From Taudactylus pleione (Eukaryota > Chordata > Amphibia > Anura > Myobatrachidae), in contig JAUIMM010000124.1 of the NCBI GenBank assembly GCA_031769625.1, forward strand, positions 11,559,001 to 11,623,000: DNA of 64,000 nt, given 5' to 3'. The notes beneath the pieces are model-generated. The model did not search any database, was not told the DNA's origin, and worked only from the letters and a program-made list of their open reading frames with translations. The translations under genes and the position numbers were made by a program. The first letter of the stretch is position 1. The number at the start of each line of letters is the position of its first letter. Positions 1 to 10,024 of the stretch are shown here, piece after piece.

Positions 1-677
1 AACAACATAGAACTTCAAAAATCATTTAATAATTCATGAAAGACAAATTCCAAGAAAATCAGCACTACTGGAAATAACATAGGAAAATCAATATATTGTT
101 CAATCACAGATAGTGAGCAACAATTCAAAAATACAGAGTTAGTATGGTGAAATATCACAACAGTTGTAGGAACTTTGTTGGATGGATAGCAATTAAAAAG
201 ATAGCACCAAAGGTGGAGGATTCATAGCACCAGAGGAATTTTTGCAGATATGTTCCAGTAAACACGTATAATCTGGCGACAGCTCATAAAGAAACTCCAA
301 ATGTGCAAAAGAGTTAAGCAGCAAAGAATGATATTAAAGTGCAAAATATAAGCATAGTAGTGAGCTTCATCAACACTGGTGAAGGAGTTCAGTTCTAATG
401 TCCACAGGACCTATATTTAAAGGCAACAGTTCACAAAAAAATTCAATTTGTACAAAAATGACACTATAGTAGAAGCAGAGATGGTATTGAAGTGCAGGTA
501 TGAATTTGAATGTTAACTCCTTCAATGCTGTTGCAAATAAGGTAAAGTCAAATGTCCTCTTAAGTTAGTAGCCCATGTCCTCATAATAAATATATAGGGA
601 TTCAAGTAATATTCCAGGAATGTGAAAAAAGTGCAAGGTGATCATAGAATCTTCACAAGAAGAAAAAAAAAAATATT

Positions 678-682
<5 letters not shown>
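1..682. other. Unassigned AT-rich intergenic stretch
   Basis: I see no long ORF, terminal repeat or recognisable family motif in this stretch. It ends in an A-run just before the TA microsatellite. It could be old repeat sequence, but nothing visible supports a name. Confidence 0.4.

Positions 683-728
<46 letters not shown>
683..728. repeat. (TA)n microsatellite, about 46 bp
   Basis: Uninterrupted TA dinucleotide run. The short TYR/ILE-repeat ORF that crosses it is an artefact of the repeat. Confidence 0.95.
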
Positions 729-730
<2 letters not shown>

Positions 731-1183
731 TGCTCATTCGAACATCAGAAAAAGTTATGGTTGCCTTAACTTGTGTGCTGCAAGAGCCACTCCAATGCAT
801 GTAAACAGTCCAGCAACCGGGGTGCACTAATCCAGGGGGCCACGGCAAATGCAGAGACCAAATAGACATATACTTAAACAGCAGGCAGCACTCCTCGGGT
901 TCAATAATCAGGCAAAGAGAAACTTAGTTACTGCAAAGTTTCAGATGCTTTATTGCATCTTTCATCAAGGCATAAGTACAAATAGTGACAAAATCTTACC
1001 TTATAAAAGAAACCCCAGTGTTTAATGAGCTAATCAGCACACAATGCATTAATATGCGATTTATCGTATTGTTGTAGTGTTATTTGTTTGTCCATATAAG
1101 TTATGTTCCTATGTCCTTGTAGCATTCTGTTTCCCTGGTTACGGGTTCTCTGGTGCTTGGTTTGTATTTCGTTTTCATGTGGG

Positions 1184-2237
1184 CAGGGCTGTCTTAACAG
1201 CAGTGTGGGCCCTGGGCAAAGCAATGCACTGGGGCCCCTACCCACCCATTCGCAGGAAAAAAATGTCCCTGAGCCTGGTACCCACACCTCAAACCACATT
1301 ACATGCACAGTAGTTATGTCATTTCAGTGCACCCTCCCCATTAACACAATAATCCCCTTCATAAATGTCAGTTACCTGTTGCCTGCTTATATTGAAGACA
1401 GCTTTTGTAAATTAATATGCTGGGAATGCAACCTACCTGTTTACTATGAACCTGTCATGACTAGGACATCCTATGATAGGATAGGACCACTTACATTATC
1501 AAAAATGTCCTAGTCATGATTCCTATCACTCAGAGGAGTCCACTCCCTGCCTCCTAGTCTTACCAGCCTCCTGCCCCCTTGTTTTTACAGTTTCCTGTCC
1601 CTGTCTTTCAAGCCACCTGCACCATTTCCACCCCCTTTTCTTTCCACCCTTTGTCCCCCTCTTACCGTTTGCTGGTCCAGGACTGCTGCATAGCCAGCAG
1701 CTCTTCCCTTTGGCAGGGAGCGCAACGTGATGTCACGATGTCAGCATCGCGCTCCCAGCAGTCTTACAGGTAGGAACTGTGCCATGCCGCCGAGATCTAT
1801 GATCATGCTCGGCGGCGCAGCAGCAGTTCCTGCTTTATGGTGAGATGGCGATGGATGTGCGGTGCGGGCAGGCAGCGGTGCTAGGAGCAGGCAGGGCCCC
1901 CGAGTGTCTGGCTGCTTCTCTGTAAGGGGTTGGAGCGGAAGCGTCCCTGGGCCTGTGCGTCGGCAGTGTCAAGGATTAGGAACAGGCGGCCCTCCGGAGT
2001 GTCCGGCCACGGCTGTTAGGAGGTGGAGTGAAAGGGCTTACCTGGGCCTGTAGGAGGTAGGAGTGGGCAGCAGGGGGTAGGAGCGGACAGGTGGCCCCGT
2101 CATCACGGGGGGGGATAGGAAACAGTACTTTAAAAACATTTACTAACCAGCATCGGCTGCAGGGGGGCTGGAGGGCCCCTTGAAGCTTCAGGCCCTTGGG
2201 CAACTGCCCTAAAAGCCCATTGGAAGAGACGGCTCTG
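1184..2237. mobile_element. Non-autonomous hAT transposon, 1054 bp
   Basis: The element starts CAGGGCTGTCTTAAC and ends GAGACGGCTCTG, giving imperfect terminal inverted repeats of the CAG type. It is flanked by a perfect 8-bp duplication CATGTGGG (1176-1183 and 2238-2245), the hallmark of hAT insertion. Next to each terminus lie related GGGCC-rich motifs. There is no transposase reading frame. It sits between the arms of the surrounding inverted-repeat element and is therefore younger than it. Confidence 0.9.
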
Positions 2238-2517
2238 CATGTGGGAGGAGCCCGGGCCGAGTCATCAGGTATCATGTGCCTTGTCATGTGATTGGCATGG
2301 TCATGTGACCTTGTGGATGATGCGGCGCGGGTCTCCCGTTAGTAATGGTGTAGTAGGGTCTGTCCCTGTGTGGGCAGTGTTCCGCATTGTGATGACGTCA
2401 TCGTGCATGTCATGTGTTGCCGAGCGGCGGAGACTCCCGGCGTTGTGTGCTGGTTGGCTCATTAGACACTGGGGTTTCTTTTATAAGGTAAGATTTTCTC
2501 ACTATTTGTACTTATGC

Positions 2518-2549
2518 CTTGATGAAAGATGCAATAAAGCATCTGAAAC
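2518..2549 (+). other. Hammerhead-like hairpin + GAAAC motif
   Basis: CTTGATGAA is followed by a 6-bp stem (AGATGC/GCATCT) with loop AATAAA, then GAAAC. The layout matches the CUGAUGA - stem II - GAAAC half of a hammerhead ribozyme. The first core cytosine is U, and no clear stem III or UH cleavage site is visible, so it is probably inactive or only coincidentally similar. The mirror copy lies at about 935-970 in the other arm. Confidence 0.25.
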
Positions 2550-2620
2550 ATTGGAGTAACTAAGTTTCTCTTTGCCTGATTATTGCTTTACTGTTTACTT
2601 GGAGTGCCGATCTACAACAA

Positions 2621-2623
<3 letters not shown>

Positions 2624-2658
<35 letters not shown>
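2624..2658. repeat. (TA)n microsatellite
   Basis: TA dinucleotide run at the right edge of the inverted-repeat element. Confidence 0.95.
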
Positions 2659-2660
<2 letters not shown>

Positions 2661-2995
2661 GGGGGTGCTACCTGTGGAGACTATTGATATGTAGACAAAA
2701 AGAAATACAACTGCACAACTCCAAATTATCTGATTTACTGGGGTGGCTTAGCTGGTCTAGTTTGGGGGTGTCCTGCGCTCTGGATTTTAACCCTAGTATG
2801 TTAGTGACCTACCCTACAGAGGTTACCCGGATGTGGTGGATAGGCCCATAAACTTGGCCAAGATTATGTAAAAAATCTCTATTTAATGAAAATATGTATT
2901 TATTTATATATAATCAGTTAAATTAGAGTTGTGCACTTGTATTTCGTTTTGTGTATATATAATTTGTCTCCATAGGTAGCACCTCCAATTATATA
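2657..2995. repeat. Small snap-back element, arms about 80 bp
   Basis: The stretch after 2657 (ATAATTGGGGGTGCTACC) returns inverted, ending near 2990 (GGTAGCACCTCCAATTAT). Pairing extends about 80 bp with mismatches. The loop holds one copy of the GGGGTGGCTTAGCTGG repeat. TA tracts flank both ends, which suggests insertion into a TA microsatellite or use of TA target sites. Confidence 0.6.
2741..2867 (+). repeat. Dispersed direct repeat, copy 1
   Basis: This stretch of about 127 bp, starting at GGGGTGGCTTAGCTGG, recurs at 3418-3551 in the same orientation with roughly 85-90% identity by eye. No coding content is evident. Confidence 0.75.
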
Positions 2996-3017
2996 TATAT
3001 ATATATATATGTGTGTG
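2989..3017. repeat. (TA)n/(TG)n tract
   Basis: TA run passing into TG repeats at the end of the snap-back element. Confidence 0.85.
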
Positions 3018-3417
3018 TTCAGGGTGTGCAGTCTGAGGCCCATTTTCTATATAAATCCAATCAGTGCATTGTTTTGCACACCTAAAAGCTTGAGACACTT
3101 TCCACTCAAACTAGCACCCCTACTACATTGGTTTAGAGCATGGAATCTGACATTGTAATATGCACACCAGTCAGAGGCACAATATAGGTAAGTCCTGCAA
3201 ATATTTAGACTGTGTAGTGCTGCTTTGGTTATTTTTTGGGGCGTGGGTCCCCCTGGATTGCTTTGGTTGATCTGCTTCAGGGCACAGCAATATAACACAT
3301 TTTACCTTCAACACATTTTAACGCTTCACTGTCTGTTTTTTATTTTTATTCTTTATATGCAGCTGCGGCTGCTCTTAACTATTTCCTTTACACTTCACTT
3401 TTCTTATTATAGCGGTG

Positions 3418-3551
3418 CCTTGGGGTGGCTTAGCTGGGCTAGTTTGGGGGTGTCCTGCACTCTGGATTTGAACCCTAGTATGTTAGGGACCTACCTGACA
3501 AATGTTCCCCAGATGTGGTGGGTAGGCCCATAACCTTGGCCAAGATTATGC
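3418..3551 (+). repeat. Dispersed direct repeat, copy 2
   Basis: Second copy of the 2741-2867 sequence. It runs on into the CCAAGATTATG motif and then the 3.56-4.02-kb repeats. Confidence 0.75.
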
Positions 3552-3552
3552 C

Positions 3553-4022
3553 AAAATTGAAGATCATTGCACTGCACATGCCCAGATGTCTGTAGTACAT
3601 ACTGACTGTGCGGTTGAAGTTGCACACTTGCGCCACTGTCAGCGCTGTCCCAGACTTCAACACTATAGTGATTTCATGACTTCAGAAACTGGTAGTGAGT
3701 GGGCTCTGTTTGAGAGAGGTCTCTGTATTACAAACTGAGTGTGCATTTAAAAATGCAAACTTGCGCCAATGTTGGCACGTCGGTGTTGTGGTGGCTGTCA
3801 GCTCCGAGGGGTTACAATGGGATCTCTGGTGCATGCCCAGTGGAGGGTTGCAATGGGATTTCTGGCGCATGCCCAGTGGAGCCGCTCCACACGCCATGTA
3901 ACATGCCACGGCATATAGAAGATCATAGCATTACGCATGCCCAGTTGTCGGTATTACATGCTGACTGTACGGTTGAAGTTACACACTTGCGCCACTGTCT
4001 GCGCTGTCCCAGACTTTTATTG
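3553..4022 (+). repeat. Degenerate repeated segment (3 partial units)
   Basis: About 100 bp starting GAAGATCAT and ending GTCCCAGACTT occurs near 3561-3658 and again at 3918-4016 with about 85% identity. A weaker middle unit (ACTTGCGCCAATGTTGGC) lies near 3765. Short GCATGCCCAGTGGAG duplications lie between them. No terminal repeats or coding potential were seen. Confidence 0.6.
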
Positions 4023-4529
4023 ATTGTTGTTTTTATGTGAAGATTTTCTATGCTTACCACAATGAATTATTAGTCACCTGTTGCCTTTTTTACTATTAAA
4101 AGTGTATTTAATTTTTTTTCCGTTCCCGATTTTACATCTGTTTTTTCCACAAGTAGTTTGCCACCCCTTCTCTGATGAGCTGCATTTAAGAGTTTCATGC
4201 TGACCCAACTGAAGCGCTCGATACATTTTCTATTACTCCCCTTTTTTTGTTGTGGCCATATTGAGCAGGATCAGTTTTTTTGGTCAGTTCGTTATTTTAT
4301 TAATTATTATTCTTCATTCATTGAAGAGTTTTATTTATTTGTTAATTATTTTTTTCTTATTATAAACTGTTTTTCCCTTGTCTTAAAAATTACTTAAATT
4401 AGAAGTCTCTCAGAATGCTAAGAGCAGAGACAAAAATATCTTGAGGAAGACACGCGTTTGTTCAAAAGAAAATGATGATACAAAAACAAACATGTAAGAG
4501 CTATTTAACAAATTATAGGACTTATTTTT
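4023..4529. other. Unassigned AT-rich spacer
   Basis: T-rich sequence with no persuasive ORF. Its right half may belong to the Penelope-like fragment that becomes recognisable after about 4530. Confidence 0.35.
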
Positions 4530-5528
4530 TTCAGAAACCAGACATTGGTGGGACCAGACATCATTAGAAAAATACCTAGACAAGGATATGATCCCGAGAG
4601 GTCTGAGGAACTTTAAATCCTGTTCATTTAAAGAAGATTCCGTATTCATTAGGGAATGGAATACAACGTTAGATCAGTGCTCTGAGGGCCTGATTCAGCG
4701 CTGTGCGCTTGCAACTGGGTCGATGGTGGACAAGTGCGCATGCGCAGGACGGAGCCGACTCCGTGGTGCGCATGCGCGAGACCCGGATAGCGACGGGCAC
4801 TCCGTCGCTCTGGGTCTCGCAACAAAGGGGGCGAGCTGTCTATGTTGAGTGACAGCTCGCCCCCTTTGGTGGGCGGGCCGGGGGAGTGGCTGCCCAAACG
4901 GAGGCATTCCCATGTGAACGCCTCCATTTGGGGGCGGCCCCACTGACATCACGAGTGATGTCAGTGGGAGAGATTTCAGCTCTGTGAGAGCCAAAATCTC
5001 TCTGGGGCTTGCGGCAACGAGACCCTACCACAAGCCTGATGGTCGCGATGGTCTTGACCATCGCGACCATCTTCCTGGCCGCTCACTATAGCTGTGGGTC
5101 ATCACCCACAGCGATGCAAGTGGCCAGGAGGCCGTTCTAAAAAAAAAATAGCTCTGTCAGAGCGTACGGCTCTGAATCAGGGCCTAAAGCCCTTATGTGG
5201 CTACTTATCAAATACAGAGAACAAAAGATTGTCAATATACAGAAGAACATTGAACAAGTACAACAGTCTCTTCCTGTTTTTACAAAACATCCAGACTTTG
5301 AAATTAAAGATCAGAGACTTAAAAGGAAAATAGAGGACTATAAGAAATCTCTGATGCAGGTTAAAGATAAAAATCTCAATGGAGAGGACTATTCCAAAAA
5401 TCAAGTGTATAATTTTAATAGACATAGAACCTCCTCCTATCATCAGAATTCAATCTTTAATTCAAACAAATCACCAGTTAGACCAGAGAGAGAAATCATC
5501 AGAAATCCACGTATATTTTGGGAAATTT
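4530..5528 (+). pseudogene. Penelope-like element ORF fragment (N-terminal region), split by a MITE
   Basis: Before the insert, translation gives a HWWDQTSLEKYL...IPRGLRNFK...EWNTTLDQCS pattern. After the insert at about 5185 the frame resumes as ALMWLLIKYREQKI, followed by a charged, coiled-coil-like stretch and the NFNRHRTSSYHQN region. Removing the 499-bp MITE joins the two halves in frame. I recall this IPRGLR...LDxCS pattern from the N-terminal part of Penelope-like element ORFs in fish and frogs, so the family name is a recognition call, not proof. No RT or GIY-YIG domain is present here, so it is a 5' fragment only. Confidence 0.4.
4686..5184. mobile_element. Harbinger-type MITE (GGGCCTGATTCAG family), 499 bp
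   Basis: The left end is GGGCCTGATTCAGCG and the right end is GCTCTGAATCAGGGCC, which are inverted repeats. Flanks are TGA on the left and TAA on the right, a decayed 3-bp target duplication. The inside is a chain of hairpins, for example GATGGTCGCGATGGTC with its complement near 5038-5070 and CTGTGGGTCATCACCCACAG. Two GCGCATGCGC palindromes occur at about 4738 and 4769. It interrupts the Penelope-like ORF in mid-codon context. Confidence 0.8.
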
Positions 5529-5593
5529 AATTTTCTGTGTAGCATGGGTTCCTTTGCAGTTTTAAATTGTGTCTATTAAGTTATATTTTAAAT

Positions 5594-5824
5594 TTATACT
5601 TCATATGAATATCTAATTCCAGAGTGCACCAGCAACAAGCCCCCTTTTTTTCTTCCCTTTGGTGTCTTATGTTTCTTAGATGCTGCTGCTGTTGGTGGCA
5701 CTGAAGGCAATACACCCACCCTGTGGGCTGTTACAGTTATGTAATCTTGTGATTTCTCTGTTCCACTTGTGTCCACATATCTGTGGTTAAATGGACAATG
5801 GGTACAACGCATTTTGGAGGTCAC
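5594..5824 (-). pseudogene. Probable downstream piece of the old hAT gene
   Basis: A 76-codon open stretch on the minus strand downstream of the BED-finger segment. Its central RVGVLPSVPPTAAASKK motif is of a kind I associate with frog hAT elements, but no catalytic motif is visible. Attribution depends mainly on position and strand. The C-terminal half of the transposase is not found to the left, so the gene is truncated. Confidence 0.3.
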
Positions 5825-5973
5825 TAATTAAGTTTTTTTTTAACGTCTCTGTACAGGCTTGGGTTTGCTTTTCTAATGAAGTGGAATCTAGATGGGATTT
5901 AGTAGCATGGACACAGGACTTCAATTAACCATCTAAAACACACTGCACTAATGGCAGATATCGGATGCACATC

Positions 5974-6366
5974 CAAGGGCGTTTAAAGAGAGGAGGGGGC
6001 CCATGTGCAGCCTCCATTTGGGCCCCCTCCTCTCTGGTGATGTCTCAGCAGCTCTGAGGGCTGTAGATTTTTCATGCCTGAATCTACAGTGCATGCACGG
6101 GTCTCCGTGAAAATGGTGCCCGCACCTACTTTCCCGGGGACATCTTTTCTGCGCATGCACAGATAACTGGGAAAATGCCCGCTGCCATTTTCCCAGTGAG
6201 TGTTTGCTGCTCTATCGCACCAGTCCAGCACTGTGGAGCAGCACTTCGGGAATCGGCGGAGAGGTAAGTATAATTACCTATGGGTGCAGGGTGTGTGGTG
6301 TGGGCCCCCCTGACCTGGGGGCCCATGGGCCCTGCACACCCTGCACCTGTTATAGATATGCCCCTG
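5974..6366. mobile_element. hAT MITE, 393 bp
   Basis: The ends CAAGGGCGTTTAA and TTATAGATATGCCCCTG form imperfect inverted repeats of the common CAGGGGC type. Flanking octamers TGCACATC (5966-5973) and TGCACATT (6367-6374) match at 7 of 8 bases, as expected for an aged hAT target duplication. GGGGGCCC-rich inner palindromes are present. It is inserted in the minus-strand hAT gene remnant. Confidence 0.85.
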
Positions 6367-6379
6367 TGCACATTTAATA

Positions 6380-7305
6380 CCAGCATAGATGTTATGGGGT
6401 CAGTGATTCACTGTGCAACTGGGTGAATTCTGTCATTCTTGCTCCCCCTGGCAAAGTCAACTGTTTTTTTGAACTACTACTAGAAGTCTTTCTGGTCCCC
6501 TTCTGGGATAAAGATCCATTCCCAGAAGCAGCAGCAAGCATAGCGCTCAAGGATTCTTCTGAGGAATCCAGGATAGGGGAGGACTGAGTTAGCCTTATCA
6601 AATTGGATGCAGGACTAGTTCTGATCATGATTGAGGATATTGTTTATGAAGATGTTGGTGGTGAAGATGCCAGGTTCTCGGATCTAGCAGTGAAAAGAGA
6701 GCTAGCTGATGCTGGACTGCTTGTTATTTTTTTCGCCAAAGTTTCCGAATTTTGCAAACACTTTGGATGGATGCACTGTAGATGATTTAACAGGGAGGAT
6801 GTCTCTACCTCTACTTACTCTAGCATGACAATGTGTATAGATGGCTTGACAATTGTTGTCTGGATTTGGGTAGAAATGATTCCACACATAAGAAGTGGAT
6901 TTTTTTGTTCTATGCCCATGCATGACAATGGGCTTTTCGTTATCATGGGCAACAACTGTTTCCACTGTGGCCTGATTTACACAAACAACATCCTCATCAT
7001 CAGCATCCGCATCATCAACATCCTTATTAGAGTCAGCTATACAAATATCCTTCTCATCCTGGTGCACTTTCACAGAAGAATCCTAAATTTCTATGTCAGC
7101 ATGTTGACTTGTGCTACTCATTGAGTAAAGTTTTGGAAAGGTCGGGCTCACACATGGCACCCACTGACACACTTAGACTCTCCTCAGGGATTTGTTACAT
7201 TTCTGAGCACACAGTTGGTTCCTGTGGCTTAACAATTTACATTTTTTAAAATGTCTACAGGAAGAAGGGCTTACATTATAATAAGATGCAGAAATACCAG
7301 TCATA
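6380..7305 (-). pseudogene. Old hAT transposase remnant: acidic region, BED-finger-like domain, Ser-rich linker
   Basis: Read on the minus strand, an Asp-rich segment (about 7060-6990) leads to SYVWNHFYPNP...THCHARVSRG (about 6885-6800), a degraded BED zinc finger. The expected first metal-binding cysteine spacing is disturbed. A Ser/Lys-rich linker with TQSSPILDSSEESL follows. BED fingers bind DNA at the N-terminus of hAT transposases. Several frames are used and the catalytic core is missing. The upstream part of the gene lies beyond the inserted element, at 12770-13100. Confidence 0.55.
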
Positions 7306-8302
7306 CATAAAGACAATGAATTAAAACTAGGCGCAATCTAGTGTAATTATGACTATATATTTGTTTAAATTAAAGCAGCCTCCCAATAGATGTATCTGAA
7401 TTACAGTTAATAGAAAGGTGAAAATTAGATATGTCTAAATTACATATCATAGGGGGCGCTTACAAATTATTGCATGAGCACACATATATTAAGAAAATTT
7501 TATTTTAAAATTACAACCATAAGACACAAACTAGCACTTTGCTAATTGTTACTAAAAATACTCAGGAGCATCACAATGCATATATACCATCAATCCACTA
7601 TAGAGATTTTAGAAATTGGAATCACTCCAAATATCAACAGCTACCAAAATTGGCAAAGTCAATTCTGTTTATAGAACAATATGTATTCAAGTGGAACATG
7701 TAGGAGCTTGTAGTTATAGAAAGGTTTTTAGTCCCATTAAGGTCAGCTGGTCAGCATCAATTAGGAATATTAATGTCCCCGGAATAAATCCCCAGCTTTC
7801 TCCCGACAATATAACTTTGAGGTGATGCTGGTCCAATCTTTACCTTGTTCTAGCTGCGACTTGTACTCCACATGTACTCCCAAGACAGATGTTATGTCTC
7901 GCTTGTTAATTGCCTCACTCAGGCTGCAGTTTGTAATCCCTGAGTGATAGTTTTAGAAACACTGTCTCCTCCGGTAGTTAAGCAGCACAGCTCCTTCTCA
8001 CTTGGGGTGTGTGTAAAGAGTTACAAGTTGGAAAGAACTCTTACTGTTGCATACCCAGTGGATCGTATATCTGCAATAGTATCGATCCTTAAGAAGTGAG
8101 GCAATTAATGAGCAAGACATAAAATCTGTCTTCGGCATTACATGTGGAGTATAAGTCGCAGCTAGAACAAGGTAATGACCGGACCAGCAAAAGTTATTTT
8201 GTCGGAAGAAAGCTGGGGATTTATACCAGGACATTAATATTCCTAATTCCTAATTGGTGCTGACCAGCTGACCTTAACAGGACTAAAAACTAAGGGTGAG
8301 CG

Positions 8303-8330
8303 GGTTCGGATTTCTGAAATCCGAACCCCA
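8303..8330. repeat. Subterminal palindrome
   Basis: GGTTCGGATTTCTGAAATCCGAACC is a perfect inverted repeat 12 bp inside the left end of the hAT. Subterminal palindromes in hAT elements often serve as transposase binding sites. That function is inferred here. Confidence 0.6.
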
Positions 8331-8450
8331 CCGAGCCCCCCCGATCCGAGGCCAATCCGAGTCAGGCTCAACTTTTCCCGCCTGACTCGGCTCTGAAATC
8401 GAGGCAAAACGTCATCATCCCGCCTTCCGGGTCTCGCGGGTTTTGGATCC

Positions 8451-8480
8451 TATATAAGGTACCCGCGTCGGCGCCATTTT
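8451..8480 (+). promoter_or_regulatory. Putative hAT promoter (TATA box plus GCGCCATTTT)
   Basis: TATATAAGG at 8451-8459 is followed at 8471 by GCGCCATTTT, which resembles a YY1-type initiator site. The surroundings are CpG-rich compared with the rest of the window. It lies upstream of the transposase exon in the right orientation. Confidence 0.45.
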
Positions 8481-8534
8481 CTCACTCGGCTGTGGACAGT
8501 GAAGAGGGAGGGTGCGAGTTAGGGCTGGCTGGGC

Positions 8535-8820
8535 TGTGTAGTGTAGTGTAGTGCAGAGTAGTGCTGTGCTGCGCTGTGCTGCTGTTGTCCACTACTTCAA
8601 AGTCCATAGGGGCTGGCTGTGTTGTGCTGTGCTGCTGTTGTTAATAGGGGCTGTGTCCACTACTTCAAAGTCCATAGGGGCTGGCTGGACTGTGTTGTGC
8701 AGTCAGTTCTCCATAGGGGCTGTGTCCACTCCAAAGTCCTGTGCAGTGTCCCAGTCCTAAAGGGGTGCTGTAGTGTTGTCCAGGGGGTGCTCTGTCCATC
8801 AGGGGTGCTCCACCCAAGTG
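8535..8820 (+). repeat. Short degenerate tandem repeat in hAT 5' region
   Basis: Units of about 60-70 bp containing CACTACTTCAAAGTCCATAGGGGCTGGCTG recur three times with truncations. It probably belongs to the transposon leader. Confidence 0.6.
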
Positions 8821-8837
8821 CTAAAAAATAATTTTTT

Positions 8838-9650
8838 TTTGTGTGTTTGTGAATTGTGTGCGCAGTAGCCGCACGTGCATCAACAAAGTAGTGCCAAGCG
8901 TGCGCCTGTGTCATAAGTAAAGGGCCGGCTGGCTTGACCATTAAAGGGTGCTGTAACCCCCAAAGTACACTCCAGTCCAAACCAAAAAAAAATTATTTTC
9001 TGTGTTTGTGAATTGTGTGCGCAGTAGCCGCACGTGCATCAACAAAGTAGTGCCAAGCGTGCGCCTGTGTCATAAGTAAAGGGCCGGCTGGCTTGACCAT
9101 TAAAGGGTGCTGTAACCCCCAAAGTACACTCCAGTCCAAACCAAAAAAAAATTATTTTCTGTGTTTGTGAATTGTGTGCGCAGTAGCCGCACGTGCATCA
9201 ACAAAGTAGTGCCAAGCGTGCGCCTGTGTCATAAGTAAAGGGCCGGCTGGCTTGACCATTAAAGGGTGCTGTAACCCCCAAAGTACACTCCAGTCCAAAC
9301 CAAAAAAATATATATTTTCTGTGTTTGTGAAATGTGTGCGCAGTAGCCGCACGTGCATCAACAAAGTAGTGCCAAGCGTGCGCCTGTGTCATAAGTAAAG
9401 GGCCAGCTGGCTTGACCGTTAAAGGGTGCTGTAACCCCCAAAGTACACTCCAAACCAAAAAAATATATATTTTCTGTGTTTGTGACTTGTGTGCCCTGTG
9501 GCTGCACGTGCATCAACAAAGGAGCAGCGCCAAGCGTGCACCTGTGTCCCATAAGTAAAGAGCCGGCTGGCTCATTTCTTAAAGGGTGGTGTAACCCACA
9601 AAGTGCACTACTCTCCAGCAAAAATAAAAAAATATTTTCTGTGTTTGTGT
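8838..9650 (+). repeat. Satellite array 1, unit about 159 bp, about 5 units
   Basis: The anchor GTGAATTGTGTGCGCAG recurs near 8850, 9010, 9169, 9329 and 9484, with a last partial unit near 9646. Spacings are 155-162 bp. Units 2-4 are nearly identical, which points to recent homogenisation or slippage. Each unit contains TAGCCGCACGTGCATC and a poly-A tract. It is homologous to the 136-bp array on the other side of the transposase exon. Confidence 0.9.
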
Positions 9651-9686
9651 GCGCTTTAGCCGCACGTATATATCAATATAACATAA

Positions 9687-10010
9687 ATGGAGGACCAAAC
9701 ATTCTCCGATAAAAATAAAATAGGGAAAGATCAAGAACCACTTCCTCCTAGTGCTGTTGCTGCTGCTGGGAGTTGTTCATCATCCCAGAGAGGAAGTAGG
9801 AACATCACTACTTTTACTAAACAATTGACCCTCCAACAGTCCCTAGTGATGAGGATGAAGTACGACAGCAGTCATCCTGAAGCAAAACGTATAACTGAGG
9901 CCTTGACTGCTATGTTGGTGTTAGACGTGCGTCCGGTATCCGCCATTAGTGCAGTGGGATTTAAACAATTGATGGAGGTAGTGTGTCCCCGGTTCCAAAT
10001 CCCGTCTAGA
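9687..10010 (+). pseudogene. hAT transposase, N-terminal fragment
   Basis: The reading begins MEDQTFSDKNK and contains a Ser-rich linker followed by ITEALTAMLVLDVRPVSAIS and GFKQLMEVVCPRFQIPSR. The motif LDVRPxS..GF..L...PR..IPSR is typical of the segment after the BED finger in ZBED/Ac-type hAT transposases. Homology stops at about 10010, where the 136-bp array begins. The BED finger itself is not visible upstream. About 400 residues of the catalytic core expected next are missing, and the C-terminal domain reappears only at 11400. The open frame continues into satellite sequence to 10061, but that tail is not transposase. Confidence 0.7.
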
Positions 10011-10024
10011 TTCCACCTGCATCC

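Larger units (their letters stand above)
902..2587. repeat. Inverted-repeat element, arms about 147 bp, split by a hAT copy
   Basis: Positions 902-1048 reappear as the reverse complement at about 2441-2587 with scattered mismatches. Both arms carry a short hairpin followed by GAAAC. The space between the arms is largely occupied by the 1054-bp hAT element at 1184-2237, so the original spacer was about 340 bp. (TA)n tracts lie just outside both arms. No family assignment is secure. The hairpin motif recalls Penelope-like terminal repeats (inference). Confidence 0.65.

Noticed and set aside
3690..3760. Possible tRNA-derived SINE head near GTTTGAGAGAGGTCTC
   Set aside because: No convincing A and B box pair and no cloverleaf could be drawn.
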